Shown here in pieces: positions 37,186 through 46,174 of a DNA stretch of 64,000 nt. Position numbers and translations under genes: made by a program. Each line of letters starts with the position of its first letter. The stretch's first letter is position 1. Under the pieces are notes generated by a model. It worked only from the letters and a program-made list of their open reading frames with translations, searched no databases and had not been told where the DNA came from. The stretch spans positions 1-64,000 of the forward strand of contig JAUIAO010000032.1 of assembly GCA_030425425.1 (NCBI GenBank), in the 5' to 3' direction. Source of the stretch: Bacteroidia bacterium (GTDB lineage: Bacteria; Bacteroidota; Bacteroidia; Cytophagales; Cyclobacteriaceae).

Positions 37186-37197
37186 TACTCCCAACAT
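37186..37197. repeat. Right arm of the 12-bp inverted repeat
   Basis: TACTCCCAACAT, the exact reverse complement of 36646-36657, begins 4 bp after the stop of the enclosed gene. Confidence 0.6.
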
Positions 37198-37374
37198 ACA
37201 CTACCAGTTATATGCCAAACTGCCTCCTTGCAGACTTCATCGAAACTTGCCCACGGAAGTTCACGGGGACGCCAGGCCTTCTGATACTCATTGCTTTTGG
37301 AAACTTCTGTAGTTCTTGACTTTTATCAATCTTAACCTACATGCAGGCAGGGCAATCAAGCACTATCAACCAGA

Positions 37375-38466
37375 TCATCTCATTTGATTTTTCAATAGAG
37401 CGGTTAAGTTTTCGGCAGAAACATTTTTGGCTGCTACCTTTCCATCTGGAGATATGACCACATTCTGTGGGAGTGAGCTCACGCTGTACTTTTTGGAGAT
37501 CGATTCATCTTCATCCCAAATATGGATCCAGGCTCCTATACCATCTTTGGTTATGGCCTTTTTCCACTGCTTTTGGTTATTATCTTTCGAAATACTCACG
37601 ATCTCTAATCCCTGCCCTTTATAGTTTTCGTATAGATCAGCCAGCTTTGGATTTTCAATTCTACAGGCTCTACACCATGATGCCCAAAAATCCACCAGCA
37701 CCCACTTTCCTTGAAGCGCTGTGAGACTCATCTGTTTCCCAGAAATAGTGGTTGCCGCAAAATCAGGAGGTACGCTTCCAATGGCCGTGACTTTGGCTTG
37801 ATTCACTTTAGTGAGCAGAGCTTTGGTAACCGGACTTTCAGGATAGACTTCTTTCAGTCCATTTACCTTCTCCTCGATGAAGGCCAATTCCTTATTGAAA
37901 TCAGAGTAATTCAAGACATGATGCAAGGCGACACTCTGATCCACTTCTGAAATCAAGCTGCGCATTTCATCAATAAACTGAGGTAGCAGAACCTGCACCT
38001 GTTCATTCAGCTCACCAACTTTCTTCTGGTCATCGGCCTTTATGGCGGCATCCAATTCTGTCTTCAATTCTCCAAAATACTTATTCTGCAAACCACTTAG
38101 CTGAAACTGGACTTCCCTCAGCTTACTGGTAGCCGATGATCCGACTACCTTCGCTTTGCTTTTACCATCATAATCTATGCGAATACTTTCCGAACCTTCT
38201 ATTGCGAGATAGACCACTGATCCTTTATTGATATCGATGCGATACATATTGGGAACTACAAAGGGCGTTTCCAGCGCAAATTCGCCATCTTTATCAGTGA
38301 GTGTTGAGGCCACAGGTTGATACTCCATTGTTTGCTCATCGAATGCTGAAAGCTGCAGGCGATGTTTCTGTAAGATGGTTTTACCAGTGATGGAAATTGA
38401 ATGTTGAGCAGATGCAACACTGCTCATCACCATAAGAGCAAGTAGATAATTGGTTATTTTTTTCAT
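37375..38466 (-). CDS. Exported TlpA-like thioredoxin protein with DUF4369-type N-domain
   Basis: A 363-residue protein with a signal peptide (cleavage near VASA-Q), a beta-rich DUF4369-like domain (about 22-110), a helical linker (110-225) and a C-terminal thioredoxin domain. Its active site is WCRAC (264-268), preceded by GKWVLVDFWAS. Such proteins reduce or isomerise disulfides in the periplasm. It is downstream of an AraC-type regulator gene on the same strand, separated by 128 bp. Confidence 0.88.
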   Translation of the reverse strand: MKKITNYLLALMVMSSVASAQHSISITGKTILQKHRLQLSAFDEQTMEYQPVASTLTDKDGEFALETPFVVPNMYRIDINKGSVVYLAIEGSESIRIDYDGKSKAKVVGSSATSKLREVQFQLSGLQNKYFGELKTELDAAIKADDQKKVGELNEQVQVLLPQFIDEMRSLISEVDQSVALHHVLNYSDFNKELAFIEEKVNGLKEVYPESPVTKALLTKVNQAKVTAIGSVPPDFAATTISGKQMSLTALQGKWVLVDFWASWCRACRIENPKLADLYENYKGQGLEIVSISKDNNQKQWKKAITKDGIGAWIHIWDEDESISKKYSVSSLPQNVVISPDGKVAAKNVSAENLTALLKNQMR

Positions 38467-38594
38467 GATAGTTTATTAAGACTTTGCTGCAAGTAGGCAG
38501 ATCTGCCTTAATGAATCGTTCGCATTCGCGAATCAGAACTGTTTACTGAGTCAGAAAAGCGTTCGGAAAGAGGAAACGCAAATTCGAACCCATG

Positions 38595-39671
38595 TTACTT
38601 CTTGGGAATCAGCTGATTACGAAACTCCGTTGGTGTCAGGCCAATTTTCTCTTTAAACTTGGTATTGAATGAGGACTTAGAGTTGAAGCCTACCTCATAC
38701 ATCACTTCAAGCACTGTTTCCTTTTCATCTTTGGGGTTCGCCAATCGCTCCTTCGCAAGTTGAATGCGGTAGGTATTTATAAAGTCCACAAAGTTTTGTT
38801 CTAGATGCTGATTAATTAACTGAGATAGTTTCCGCATAGGAATTCCTACCTGGCTTGAAAGCTGATTGATGCTCAGAGACGGATCAAGGAAAGGTTGTTC
38901 TGCTTCCATGTATTGCTTTAATCTAAGAATTAGTTCTTCAGATTCTGGGTCGGGCATTTTCTTCTCTTCATGTTTACTTTGGTTCCAGTCGACTTCCTGT
39001 ATTTGCACAGGTTCGATTCCCATGAAAATCTGGGGCTGTCTGATTCCTCTAAAAAACATCCCATAAACTAGCGCCAGGATCAAAATAAAAACAGCCAAAT
39101 GAACACTTGATGACAGCCAGGCTGGAGCTGATGATGGTAGAATTTGCTGGAAAACATCAGCAAAAAGGACACCTGAGAACATGGTGACCGCCCACATTAG
39201 CCAGTTTAAATCAATAGACTGGTTGATAGAAGTGGTCTGCTTCACCACTTTCCGGTACCCAAATATCAACCGATAACAACCAAATACATAAGCCAACAAA
39301 CTCAAATAGATCATTGGGGCCACCCAGCTGCAAACCGGAACAAAAAAAGACACTATCAAAATGAACATTCCGGGAGCTAAATGCAGGAGTTGCCTTCTGG
39401 GATTCTGAAAGTCTTGATAAACGAGAGAGAGCGTATAGAGGTAAAGTAATGGTCCATAGAAAAAACCATATGTACAGATGAAGTTGGCAAAAATCTGAGT
39501 AACCTCCTCGAGCAAGAGAGTAGTCATTTGAATCCCCAGCACCAAAAGAAAAACGGCTAGAAAAACATTACTCCAGCGCTTAGGGCTTTTACTCACAAAC
39601 AAAATCAAGGCAAAAACAACGCTTTGAAAGCTAATTAAAAGCAGGAGCCCAGTCTTGAAGGTAAGAGTCAT
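38595..39671 (-). CDS. Membrane-bound AraC-type regulator
   Basis: Started at 39671, the 358-residue product has seven membrane helices in its first 220 residues. A C-terminal AraC/XylS DNA-binding domain follows (about 255-355): LSINQLSSQVGIPMRKLSQLIN, then VMYEVGFNSKSSFNTKFKEKIGLTPTEFR. This seven-helix plus AraC architecture is frequent in Bacteroidota, where the membrane part is presumed to sense a ligand. A start 19 codons upstream is possible. The neighbouring TlpA-like gene is a candidate target. Confidence 0.87.
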   Translation of the reverse strand: MTLTFKTGLLLLISFQSVVFALILFVSKSPKRWSNVFLAVFLLVLGIQMTTLLLEEVTQIFANFICTYGFFYGPLLYLYTLSLVYQDFQNPRRQLLHLAPGMFILIVSFFVPVCSWVAPMIYLSLLAYVFGCYRLIFGYRKVVKQTTSINQSIDLNWLMWAVTMFSGVLFADVFQQILPSSAPAWLSSSVHLAVFILILALVYGMFFRGIRQPQIFMGIEPVQIQEVDWNQSKHEEKKMPDPESEELILRLKQYMEAEQPFLDPSLSINQLSSQVGIPMRKLSQLINQHLEQNFVDFINTYRIQLAKERLANPKDEKETVLEVMYEVGFNSKSSFNTKFKEKIGLTPTEFRNQLIPKK

Positions 39672-40230
39672 ATCATTTTCAATCTTCTTCAAAGGTATAT
39701 GGCTGGCTTTCTTCAACCAAATTCCCATCGCTGGTGCACCTCCTCGATTAAAGGCAATAATTCATAATCATTTGTAGTATTTAAATCCTTCGATTGGTTT
39801 TTCAAGCTAAAGGTGCTGATGACAGGAAATGGACTCCACAAACCCTACCTGGGAGGGTTAGGTAAAAAGCAATTAAAGTTATCCACACTAGAATGTGGAT
39901 AAAAAAGTCAAAATATTTTCCTGATCAGAAAATCGATTAAAACAGGCAAATGAACACTCTAAGCATTTAACTAGATATCCCTTTATACTAAGAAGTTATC
40001 CACATGGAAGCGGTGGATTTCATTCATTTATTATTCCCGTACAAACATTTTTCGGGGTTATTTATTCTCATCGCGCATGACATTCATCATTTCTTAACTA
40101 GCCATAAGGCACTTATTTTTGGAAGATGAGAGTTTACAATCACTAGCTTGAGAGGTATTATCACCTCAATAATATGTGAGCTCTTCATTAACCACCACGC
40201 TTTTTTTGAAAACTACAAAACAGTAATCAC
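39672..40230. other. 559-bp intergenic region before nrdJ
   Basis: AT-rich, no gene. It contains an inverted repeat AACCCT-acctggg-AGGGTT (39841-39859), three DnaA boxes (39879-40004) and a small GAGGT/ACCTC hairpin (40152-40167). No match to a cobalamin riboswitch or to the NrdR box was found. Confidence 0.5.
39879..40004. promoter_or_regulatory. Cluster of three perfect DnaA boxes
   Basis: TTATCCACA occurs at 39879-39887 and 39996-40004, and its reverse complement TGTGGATAA at 39894-39902. The first two form an inverted pair with a 6-bp spacer. All three match the consensus exactly. They lie 227-352 bp before nrdJ. In E. coli DnaA controls nrdAB through such boxes, so a similar role is likely; an origin-type function is a weaker alternative. 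Confidence 0.7.
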
Positions 40231-42780
40231 ATGCCCGAAGCACAAACGGAGGTTCAGCGCACCTATACCCGTGAGGAAGTATTAAACGCGTGCAAGGAAT
40301 ATTTCGGTGGCGATGATCTGGCCGCTACCACCTGGATGAATAAATATTGTTTGCTTGACGAACAGGGGAACTATCTGGAATCCTCTCCTGAAGACATGCA
40401 CCAGAGAATGGCTAGAGAATTTTTCAAAGCCGAGTCTAAATACATTAAAAAGCAAAAGAAGAATCCGGAACTTAGCAAATATGGTCAGGAGAGAAAACCA
40501 CTGACTGAAGAAGTCATTCTCAATCTTTTCAGAAATTTTAAATATGTCATTCCACAAGGTAGTGTGATGGCAATCCTTGGCAATGAAAAAGCCATCGGTT
40601 CTCTGTCCAACTGTGTGGTGGTGAATGCACCGGTAGATTCTTACGGAGGTATTTTCTACACAGATCAGCAGCTGGCTCAGCTATGTAAAAGAAGATGTGG
40701 AGTTGGTTTTGATATTTCCACGCTCAGACCAAAAGGTTCTGTAGTGAGAAATGCCGCAGGTAGTAGTAGTGGAGTGGTCTCTTTTATGGAGCGTTTTTCC
40801 AATACCACACGCGAAGTAAGTCAGAATGGTAGGAGAGGAGCCTTGATGCTTACTATGGACATTGCGCACCCGGATATCGAAGATTTTGTGACGGTAAAGC
40901 AGGATTTGACCAAGGTGACGGGAGCTAATGTATCTGTGCGGGTGACGGATGAATTCATGAAAGCTGTAGAAGATGATACAGACTTTACTCTTAGATGGCC
41001 GATACATGCCAGTCATCCTAAAATCACCAAAACGATCAAGGCCAAAGAGCTTTGGAGTAAAATTATTCAGAGTGCTCACAACACAGCCGAGCCGGGTATC
41101 ATGTACTGGGATCGTCAGCATTGGTATTCTACTTCTTCTGTTTACCCAGAGTTCGAAAACGAATCTACCAATCCATGCTCAGAAATTGCCATGCAAGGTG
41201 GTGATAGCTGTCGCTTAATGGCACTCAATCTTTTCTCTTTTGTGAAAAAACCATTCACTTCAGAGGCGGAATTTGATTTTGAGAAATTTTATCAGATCAC
41301 ATATGAAGCACAGCGCCTCATGGATGACCTGGTTGATCTGGAATTGAATAGAGTTCAGGAAATCCTCCAAAAAATAGACAATGATGACGAGGATGAAACC
41401 ATCAAAGCTGTAGAGCGCAAAACATGGGAAATGCTCTATGAAAACGGTAAGAAAGGAAGAAGAACCGGGCTAGGATTTACGGCATTGGCTGACACTGTGG
41501 CCGCTATGGGATTGAAATTCGATAGTGAAGATTCGATAGACGTGATTGATCAAATCATGAAAACAAAGTGCTCAGCCGAGTTTGATAGTTCTATAGACAT
41601 GTCAGTAGAAAGAGGTTCTTTCGAGGGGTTCAATCCTGAGATTGAGGAAACATCGGGTTTCACTCAGTTTTTAGCGACAGATTTGCCGGAGGTTTATGGC
41701 CGCATGATGAAGCACGGTCGTAGAAATGTATCGATCTCTACGGTAGCGCCTACAGGAACTGTAAGCTTACTCGCTCAGACTTCATCAGGAGTAGAGCCTG
41801 TATTTATGCTGTCTTATCAGCGTAGAAGAAAGATCATGAAAGGTGATGATGCTAAAGCCACTTTCACGGATCAGCAAGGAGACAAGTGGGAAGAGTTTGA
41901 CGTCTATCATCCGAAACTAAAACAATGGATGAAGATGTATCCTGAGAAGGACTACAAGCAAAATCCATATAATGGATCTACGGCTGGTGAGATCGACTGG
42001 CATAAACGTGTAGAAATACAGGCGACTATCCAGAAGTATGTGACACACTCTATCAGCTCTACGATCAATCTGCCAGAGGACGTGCCAGTATCCACGGTAA
42101 ATAACATTTACATGACAGCCTGGAAATTTGGACTCAAAGGAATTACGGTTTATCGTGATGGTTCGCGAACTGGGGTTTTAGTAAAGAAAGAGGAGAAAAA
42201 GCCTGAGCTGAATCTCAATCAGATCATTGAAAATAAGGCACCAAAAAGACCGGAAGAGTTACACTCAAAAGTGATTCGCTTCCGCAATGAAAACGAAAGC
42301 TGGATGGCATTTGTAGGTTTATTGAATGGTAAGCCTTATGAAATATTCACAGGCCGGGCCGTGGATTCATTTGCATTGCCAAATTATGTGGAGGAAGGCT
42401 GGATCAAGAAATCTGTGGATGATAAGAATCGTTCGAGATATGACTTCAGATATGTGGATAGTCAGGGGTACAATGTGAATATTGAGGGGCTAAGCAGATC
42501 ATTTGATCGTCAGTATTGGAACTATGCGAAGCTGATCAGTGGAATTCTGAGACACGGTATGCCGTTGGTGGATGTATTCCACCTGATTGATAACCTGAAT
42601 TTTGATAAAAACCACATCAATACGTGGAAGACAGGAGTGAACCGTGCACTCAAGAGTTTCATCCCGAATGGAACCAAGGCTGTCGATCATCTGTGCCCTA
42701 GCTGTGGTGATGAGAACGGATTAGTGTTTGAGGAGGGCTGTCTGCACTGCAAAAGCTGCGGGCACACTACTTGTAGTTAA
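40231..42780 (+). CDS. nrdJ: Adenosylcobalamin-dependent ribonucleotide reductase (class II)
   Basis: An 849-residue enzyme that makes deoxyribonucleotides using a B12-derived radical. Landmarks are SLSNCVVVNAP with the first redox Cys, RCGVGFDISTLRP, the NPCSEI catalytic Cys/Glu loop with the second redox Cys in GGDSC, and APTGTVS. The last 35 residues hold a zinc-ribbon-like tail with CPSC and CKSCGHTTCS, which supplies electrons. There is no beta-subunit gene, as expected for class II. DnaA boxes precede it, and a terminator follows at 42824. Confidence 0.96.
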   Translation: MPEAQTEVQRTYTREEVLNACKEYFGGDDLAATTWMNKYCLLDEQGNYLESSPEDMHQRMAREFFKAESKYIKKQKKNPELSKYGQERKPLTEEVILNLFRNFKYVIPQGSVMAILGNEKAIGSLSNCVVVNAPVDSYGGIFYTDQQLAQLCKRRCGVGFDISTLRPKGSVVRNAAGSSSGVVSFMERFSNTTREVSQNGRRGALMLTMDIAHPDIEDFVTVKQDLTKVTGANVSVRVTDEFMKAVEDDTDFTLRWPIHASHPKITKTIKAKELWSKIIQSAHNTAEPGIMYWDRQHWYSTSSVYPEFENESTNPCSEIAMQGGDSCRLMALNLFSFVKKPFTSEAEFDFEKFYQITYEAQRLMDDLVDLELNRVQEILQKIDNDDEDETIKAVERKTWEMLYENGKKGRRTGLGFTALADTVAAMGLKFDSEDSIDVIDQIMKTKCSAEFDSSIDMSVERGSFEGFNPEIEETSGFTQFLATDLPEVYGRMMKHGRRNVSISTVAPTGTVSLLAQTSSGVEPVFMLSYQRRRKIMKGDDAKATFTDQQGDKWEEFDVYHPKLKQWMKMYPEKDYKQNPYNGSTAGEIDWHKRVEIQATIQKYVTHSISSTINLPEDVPVSTVNNIYMTAWKFGLKGITVYRDGSRTGVLVKKEEKKPELNLNQIIENKAPKRPEELHSKVIRFRNENESWMAFVGLLNGKPYEIFTGRAVDSFALPNYVEEGWIKKSVDDKNRSRYDFRYVDSQGYNVNIEGLSRSFDRQYWNYAKLISGILRHGMPLVDVFHLIDNLNFDKNHINTWKTGVNRALKSFIPNGTKAVDHLCPSCGDENGLVFEEGCLHCKSCGHTTCS

Positions 42781-42823
42781 ACCAATAGTGGGTTTCAAAG
42801 TAAATTAATTTTGTTAATAGAGG

Positions 42824-42870
42824 AAAAGCCGGGTTTTGAACCAAAATTGGTTTTGAAATTCGGCTTTTTT
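42824..42870. terminator. Bidirectional terminator between nrdJ and the hybrid kinase
   Basis: AAAAGCCG (42824-42831) pairs with CGGCTTTT (42861-42868), with a further inner AACCAA/TTGGTT stem. T-runs flank it on the plus strand. It separates the convergent genes. Confidence 0.65.
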
Positions 42871-45067
42871 ATGCAAAATTCTCCATGGCCTTGAAAAGCT
42901 TATCTCGCTCAATTGGTTTCAGTAAGAATCCATTGAAATATTCTGCATATTTCGTGTGTTCCTGGGCGTTTACGTCAGCTGTCAATGCAAAAATTGGAGT
43001 GAAGCCATTGAGGTTTTCCGTAGTTCTAATCAATCTGGCGGCATCAAAACCATCCATCTCTGGCATATGAATATCCATGAGGATGTAATCAAATGTCTGG
43101 TTTTTTGAAATGTCCACCGCCTGAACACCATTCTTTGCATGGGTGGTTTCCAGTTTCCAGTTTTTGAGCAACTTCAGTGCTACCATGGCATTGATCATAT
43201 TGTCTTCAGCAAGTAGTACGGATTTTCCAGCCAGTTTCTCAATGGGAAGAGGAAGAGCGTTTGTAGGTGTATCACCATGCTTTAGACTTAATTGAAAATA
43301 AAACCGAGATCCTGCGCCTTCTGAACTTTCTACCTCGATATTGCTGCCATGGAGGTTGACCAACTTTTTGACAATTGCCAGTCCCAACCCAGAACCCACA
43401 TGTTTTTTGGTAGTATAAGATTTTTGTTGACTGAAACTCTCGAATATCTCCTCTTTAAAATGCTCAGCCACACCGATACCAGTATCGCAAACACTAAACT
43501 CTATTTGGTCCCACATGGCAGAGCTCTCCACTAATTTAACACATACGTCTATACTGCCTTTTTCTGTGAATTTGATAGCATTACTAATCAAATTTCCAAG
43601 GATCTGAGATAGCTTGGTTTTGTCCACCATGAAGTGTTTTCTTACCTCAGGCTCTATTTTCAGGTTAAGTTTGAGTCCTTTTTCATCAGCAAGGGAAGAA
43701 TAGGCGTTGCGGATATTGGCTAACAAATCGCGGAGGTTTGTGGACTGATATTCGAGCTTCACTTTGCCCAGATCCAACTTGCTAAAGTCAAGAATGTCAT
43801 TGATAATCAGCAATAAATTATTGGAGGAAAACTTGAGTGACTCAATCAGTTGGTTATCCGTATTTCTGTATTTTTCTTCGAGTAGAGATGTAATGGTAAT
43901 CACGGCGTTGAGCGGTGTGCGGAGCTCATGGCTCATATTGGACAAAAACTCCTGCTTTACTCTTGAGCTCTCCTCCGCTCGGTTTTTCTTTTCCAGAATC
44001 TCTGCTTTTTCTCGCTGCATCTGGGCTTCCTTTTCCAGTCGGTCCATTCTCGAAATCGCCTCATAGCTCTCAATGATTTTTTGAGTTTGGGTGTTGATTA
44101 CAGCTTCTTTTTCCTTCAGATATATTTCCAAATACTTCAATGCCGTAGTGTGGTCGCCAAGCTCTTTGTACATGGCGTACATGAGGTAATTGCATTTGTA
44201 TTTGATCAGAGCAATGTTATTCTCATTGGCAAAATCAATGGCTTTTTGTAGAGATTCTTTTGCCTGATCATACTTTTTCCAGCTAAAGTAGAGTTCTCCC
44301 AACTTATGAAAACACATTCCTGCTCCAAGCTTTTCCCCCATCTTTTCGTGGATGGCATTCGCTTCCAGAAAGGTTTGCTCAGCTCGCTCGTATTCTGCAC
44401 GCTTTGCATAGATTTTTGCCAATCCATATAGGGCGAATGCAAGCCCCCTGACATCCCCGGTTTGCTTTTTCATCTGCATGGATTTGTCGATCAGGTCAGC
44501 CGCATCTTCTATTCGGTTTTGGTTCAGATAGATTCCTGAAAGTGGGTTGTAAGCATTCGACTCTAAATTGAGATCTTTTACAATTCTGGCGGCTGCTATG
44601 GCTTGTTCGTAAGACAATACAGCGCTTTTTTCATCTCCAAAATACTCGTATATCGTACCAAGAGATTTTTGTACCCGCGCTTGATTGTGATGATCTTCGG
44701 TCTTTCGATATATCTCCAGGCAGTCGATCAGGTACACCAGGCCCAAGTGAAAATTATCGGTTTTATAATGAAGTCCAGCAATGTTGTATTTAGCATCTGC
44801 AATTCCTTTTTCATCCTGAAACTCCTGAAAAAGCTCGATTGCCTGAATGCCTTGTTTCATGGATAGATCGAAGTTTCCTTTGATCATGTTGAAAAGTGAG
44901 AGCTTGGAAAGACACTTTGCTAAAAGATGCCGATTTCCAGTTTCTTTACTAATAGCAAGTGCCTCTTCTGTAAGACTGATACTCTTGTGCAGGTCATTGA
45001 TTCGGGCTGCATAGGCATCATCCAATAGTTGATTAATTTTTCCAGATGGATGAGCGTATTGAGGCAT
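42869..45067 (-). CDS. TPR-containing hybrid histidine kinase/response regulator
   Basis: A 732-residue cytoplasmic protein. TPR repeats occupy about 1-320, followed by a coiled linker. HisKA has His380 in SNMSHELRTPLN; the HATPase domain contains DTGIGV and GSGLGLAIVKKL; the C-terminal receiver (about 615-730) has YILMDIHMPEMDG. No membrane helix or signal peptide is visible. The TPR part is probably the sensor. It is an orphan with no DNA-binding partner beside it. Confidence 0.92.
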   Translation of the reverse strand: MPQYAHPSGKINQLLDDAYAARINDLHKSISLTEEALAISKETGNRHLLAKCLSKLSLFNMIKGNFDLSMKQGIQAIELFQEFQDEKGIADAKYNIAGLHYKTDNFHLGLVYLIDCLEIYRKTEDHHNQARVQKSLGTIYEYFGDEKSAVLSYEQAIAAARIVKDLNLESNAYNPLSGIYLNQNRIEDAADLIDKSMQMKKQTGDVRGLAFALYGLAKIYAKRAEYERAEQTFLEANAIHEKMGEKLGAGMCFHKLGELYFSWKKYDQAKESLQKAIDFANENNIALIKYKCNYLMYAMYKELGDHTTALKYLEIYLKEKEAVINTQTQKIIESYEAISRMDRLEKEAQMQREKAEILEKKNRAEESSRVKQEFLSNMSHELRTPLNAVITITSLLEEKYRNTDNQLIESLKFSSNNLLLIINDILDFSKLDLGKVKLEYQSTNLRDLLANIRNAYSSLADEKGLKLNLKIEPEVRKHFMVDKTKLSQILGNLISNAIKFTEKGSIDVCVKLVESSAMWDQIEFSVCDTGIGVAEHFKEEIFESFSQQKSYTTKKHVGSGLGLAIVKKLVNLHGSNIEVESSEGAGSRFYFQLSLKHGDTPTNALPLPIEKLAGKSVLLAEDNMINAMVALKLLKNWKLETTHAKNGVQAVDISKNQTFDYILMDIHMPEMDGFDAARLIRTTENLNGFTPIFALTADVNAQEHTKYAEYFNGFLLKPIERDKLFKAMENFA

Positions 45068-45133
45068 GAAACAGCTTTTTATGGAATTTTGACTCTAAAA
45101 ACCTAGGACGTAATTTAATCATGGTTCAATTAC

Positions 45134-46174
45134 TTATCTAACAGAAACGACAGTCTTGTTAGATTTTCTGGTTTCCAAATGCCCGAATGGAGTAATATTA
45201 AAACCATGATTTGTCATGAAAGCTTCGAATTCGGGTTGTTTCTCGGGGTTTACGGTGATCAATAGGCCACCGCTTGTTTGTGGGTCGGCTACAAGTCTAA
45301 AGTCAGCAGTCTCAGCCAGACTGATCTTGTGTCCATAGCTTTTCCAGTTTCTATTGGTGCCTCCCGGAGTGGTTTTTAGATCCAGATATTTCTGGGCAAA
45401 ATCAAAGCGAGACACTTTGCTAATTTCCACTATTGCTGAGCAATTACTCGCTTCGCATACTTCTACCAGGTGGCCTCCCAAGCCAAACCCTGTCACGTCT
45501 GTGAGTGCGTGCACTGCTTGCATATCTGCTAGTTCCTGGCCTATTTTGTTTAGAGTGAGCATGCTGTCTTTGGCAGTTTTCAGATCTGACTCCTCCGCCA
45601 ATCCTTTCTTCTGAGCAGTCGTAACCAGCCCAATCCCAATCGGTTTAGTGATATAAAGCAAGTCGCCAGGTTTTGCGGCAGCATTTTTTTTCACCTGACT
45701 CACTGGGATTCTTCCTGTCACTGCCAGACCAAAAATCGGTTCCGGAGCATCGATGCTGTGCCCACCGGCCAATGGAATACCAGCTTGCTCACATATTTCC
45801 CTGCCTCCTTTGATCACTTGACCTGCGACTTCCATCGGCAGTTTGTCCACTGGCCAACCAAGAATAGCTATGGCCATAATAGGCGTACCTCCCATGGCAT
45901 AAATGTCACTGATGGCATTTGTAGCAGCGATTGCTCCAAAATCATGCGCATCATCTACGATCGGCATAAAAAAATCTGTTGTACTAATGATCGCAGTTTT
46001 ACCATCCAGATCATATACTGCAGCATCATCTTTCTCTACATTGCCCACTAGAAGGTTTGGAAAATCCTGTGTTTTAGCCCCACCGATTTTGATGATTCCT
46101 TCCAGAACTTCAGGAGATATTTTGCAGCCACATCCTGCGCCATGACTGTATTGGGTTAATTTGTATTCGATCAT
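45134..46174 (-). CDS. selD: Selenide, water dikinase (selenophosphate synthase), Cys form
   Basis: A 346-residue enzyme that makes selenophosphate from selenide and ATP. The glycine-rich N-terminus has the active-site Cys15 and Lys18 in HGAGCGCKIS, so it is the Cys and not the Sec form. TDFFMPIVDDAHDFG and the metal Asp residues are present. It overlaps the mnmH gene by 4 bp (ATGA). Selenophosphate here is used for tRNA selenouridine; no selenocysteine gene is in the window. Confidence 0.95.
   Translation of the reverse strand: MIEYKLTQYSHGAGCGCKISPEVLEGIIKIGGAKTQDFPNLLVGNVEKDDAAVYDLDGKTAIISTTDFFMPIVDDAHDFGAIAATNAISDIYAMGGTPIMAIAILGWPVDKLPMEVAGQVIKGGREICEQAGIPLAGGHSIDAPEPIFGLAVTGRIPVSQVKKNAAAKPGDLLYITKPIGIGLVTTAQKKGLAEESDLKTAKDSMLTLNKIGQELADMQAVHALTDVTGFGLGGHLVEVCEASNCSAIVEISKVSRFDFAQKYLDLKTTPGGTNRNWKSYGHKISLAETADFRLVADPQTSGGLLITVNPEKQPEFEAFMTNHGFNITPFGHLETRKSNKTVVSVR

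Noticed and set aside
36585-37197. Integron gene cassette with attC
   Set aside because: The palindrome is only loosely attC-like and no integrase was found. Reported as resemblance only.
39879-40004. Chromosomal origin
   Set aside because: Possible, but only three boxes, no dnaA or other origin genes nearby, and skew could not be computed. Kept as an alternative.
39672-40230. Cobalamin riboswitch or NrdR box before nrdJ
   Set aside because: No match to the B12 box or the NrdR consensus on reading.
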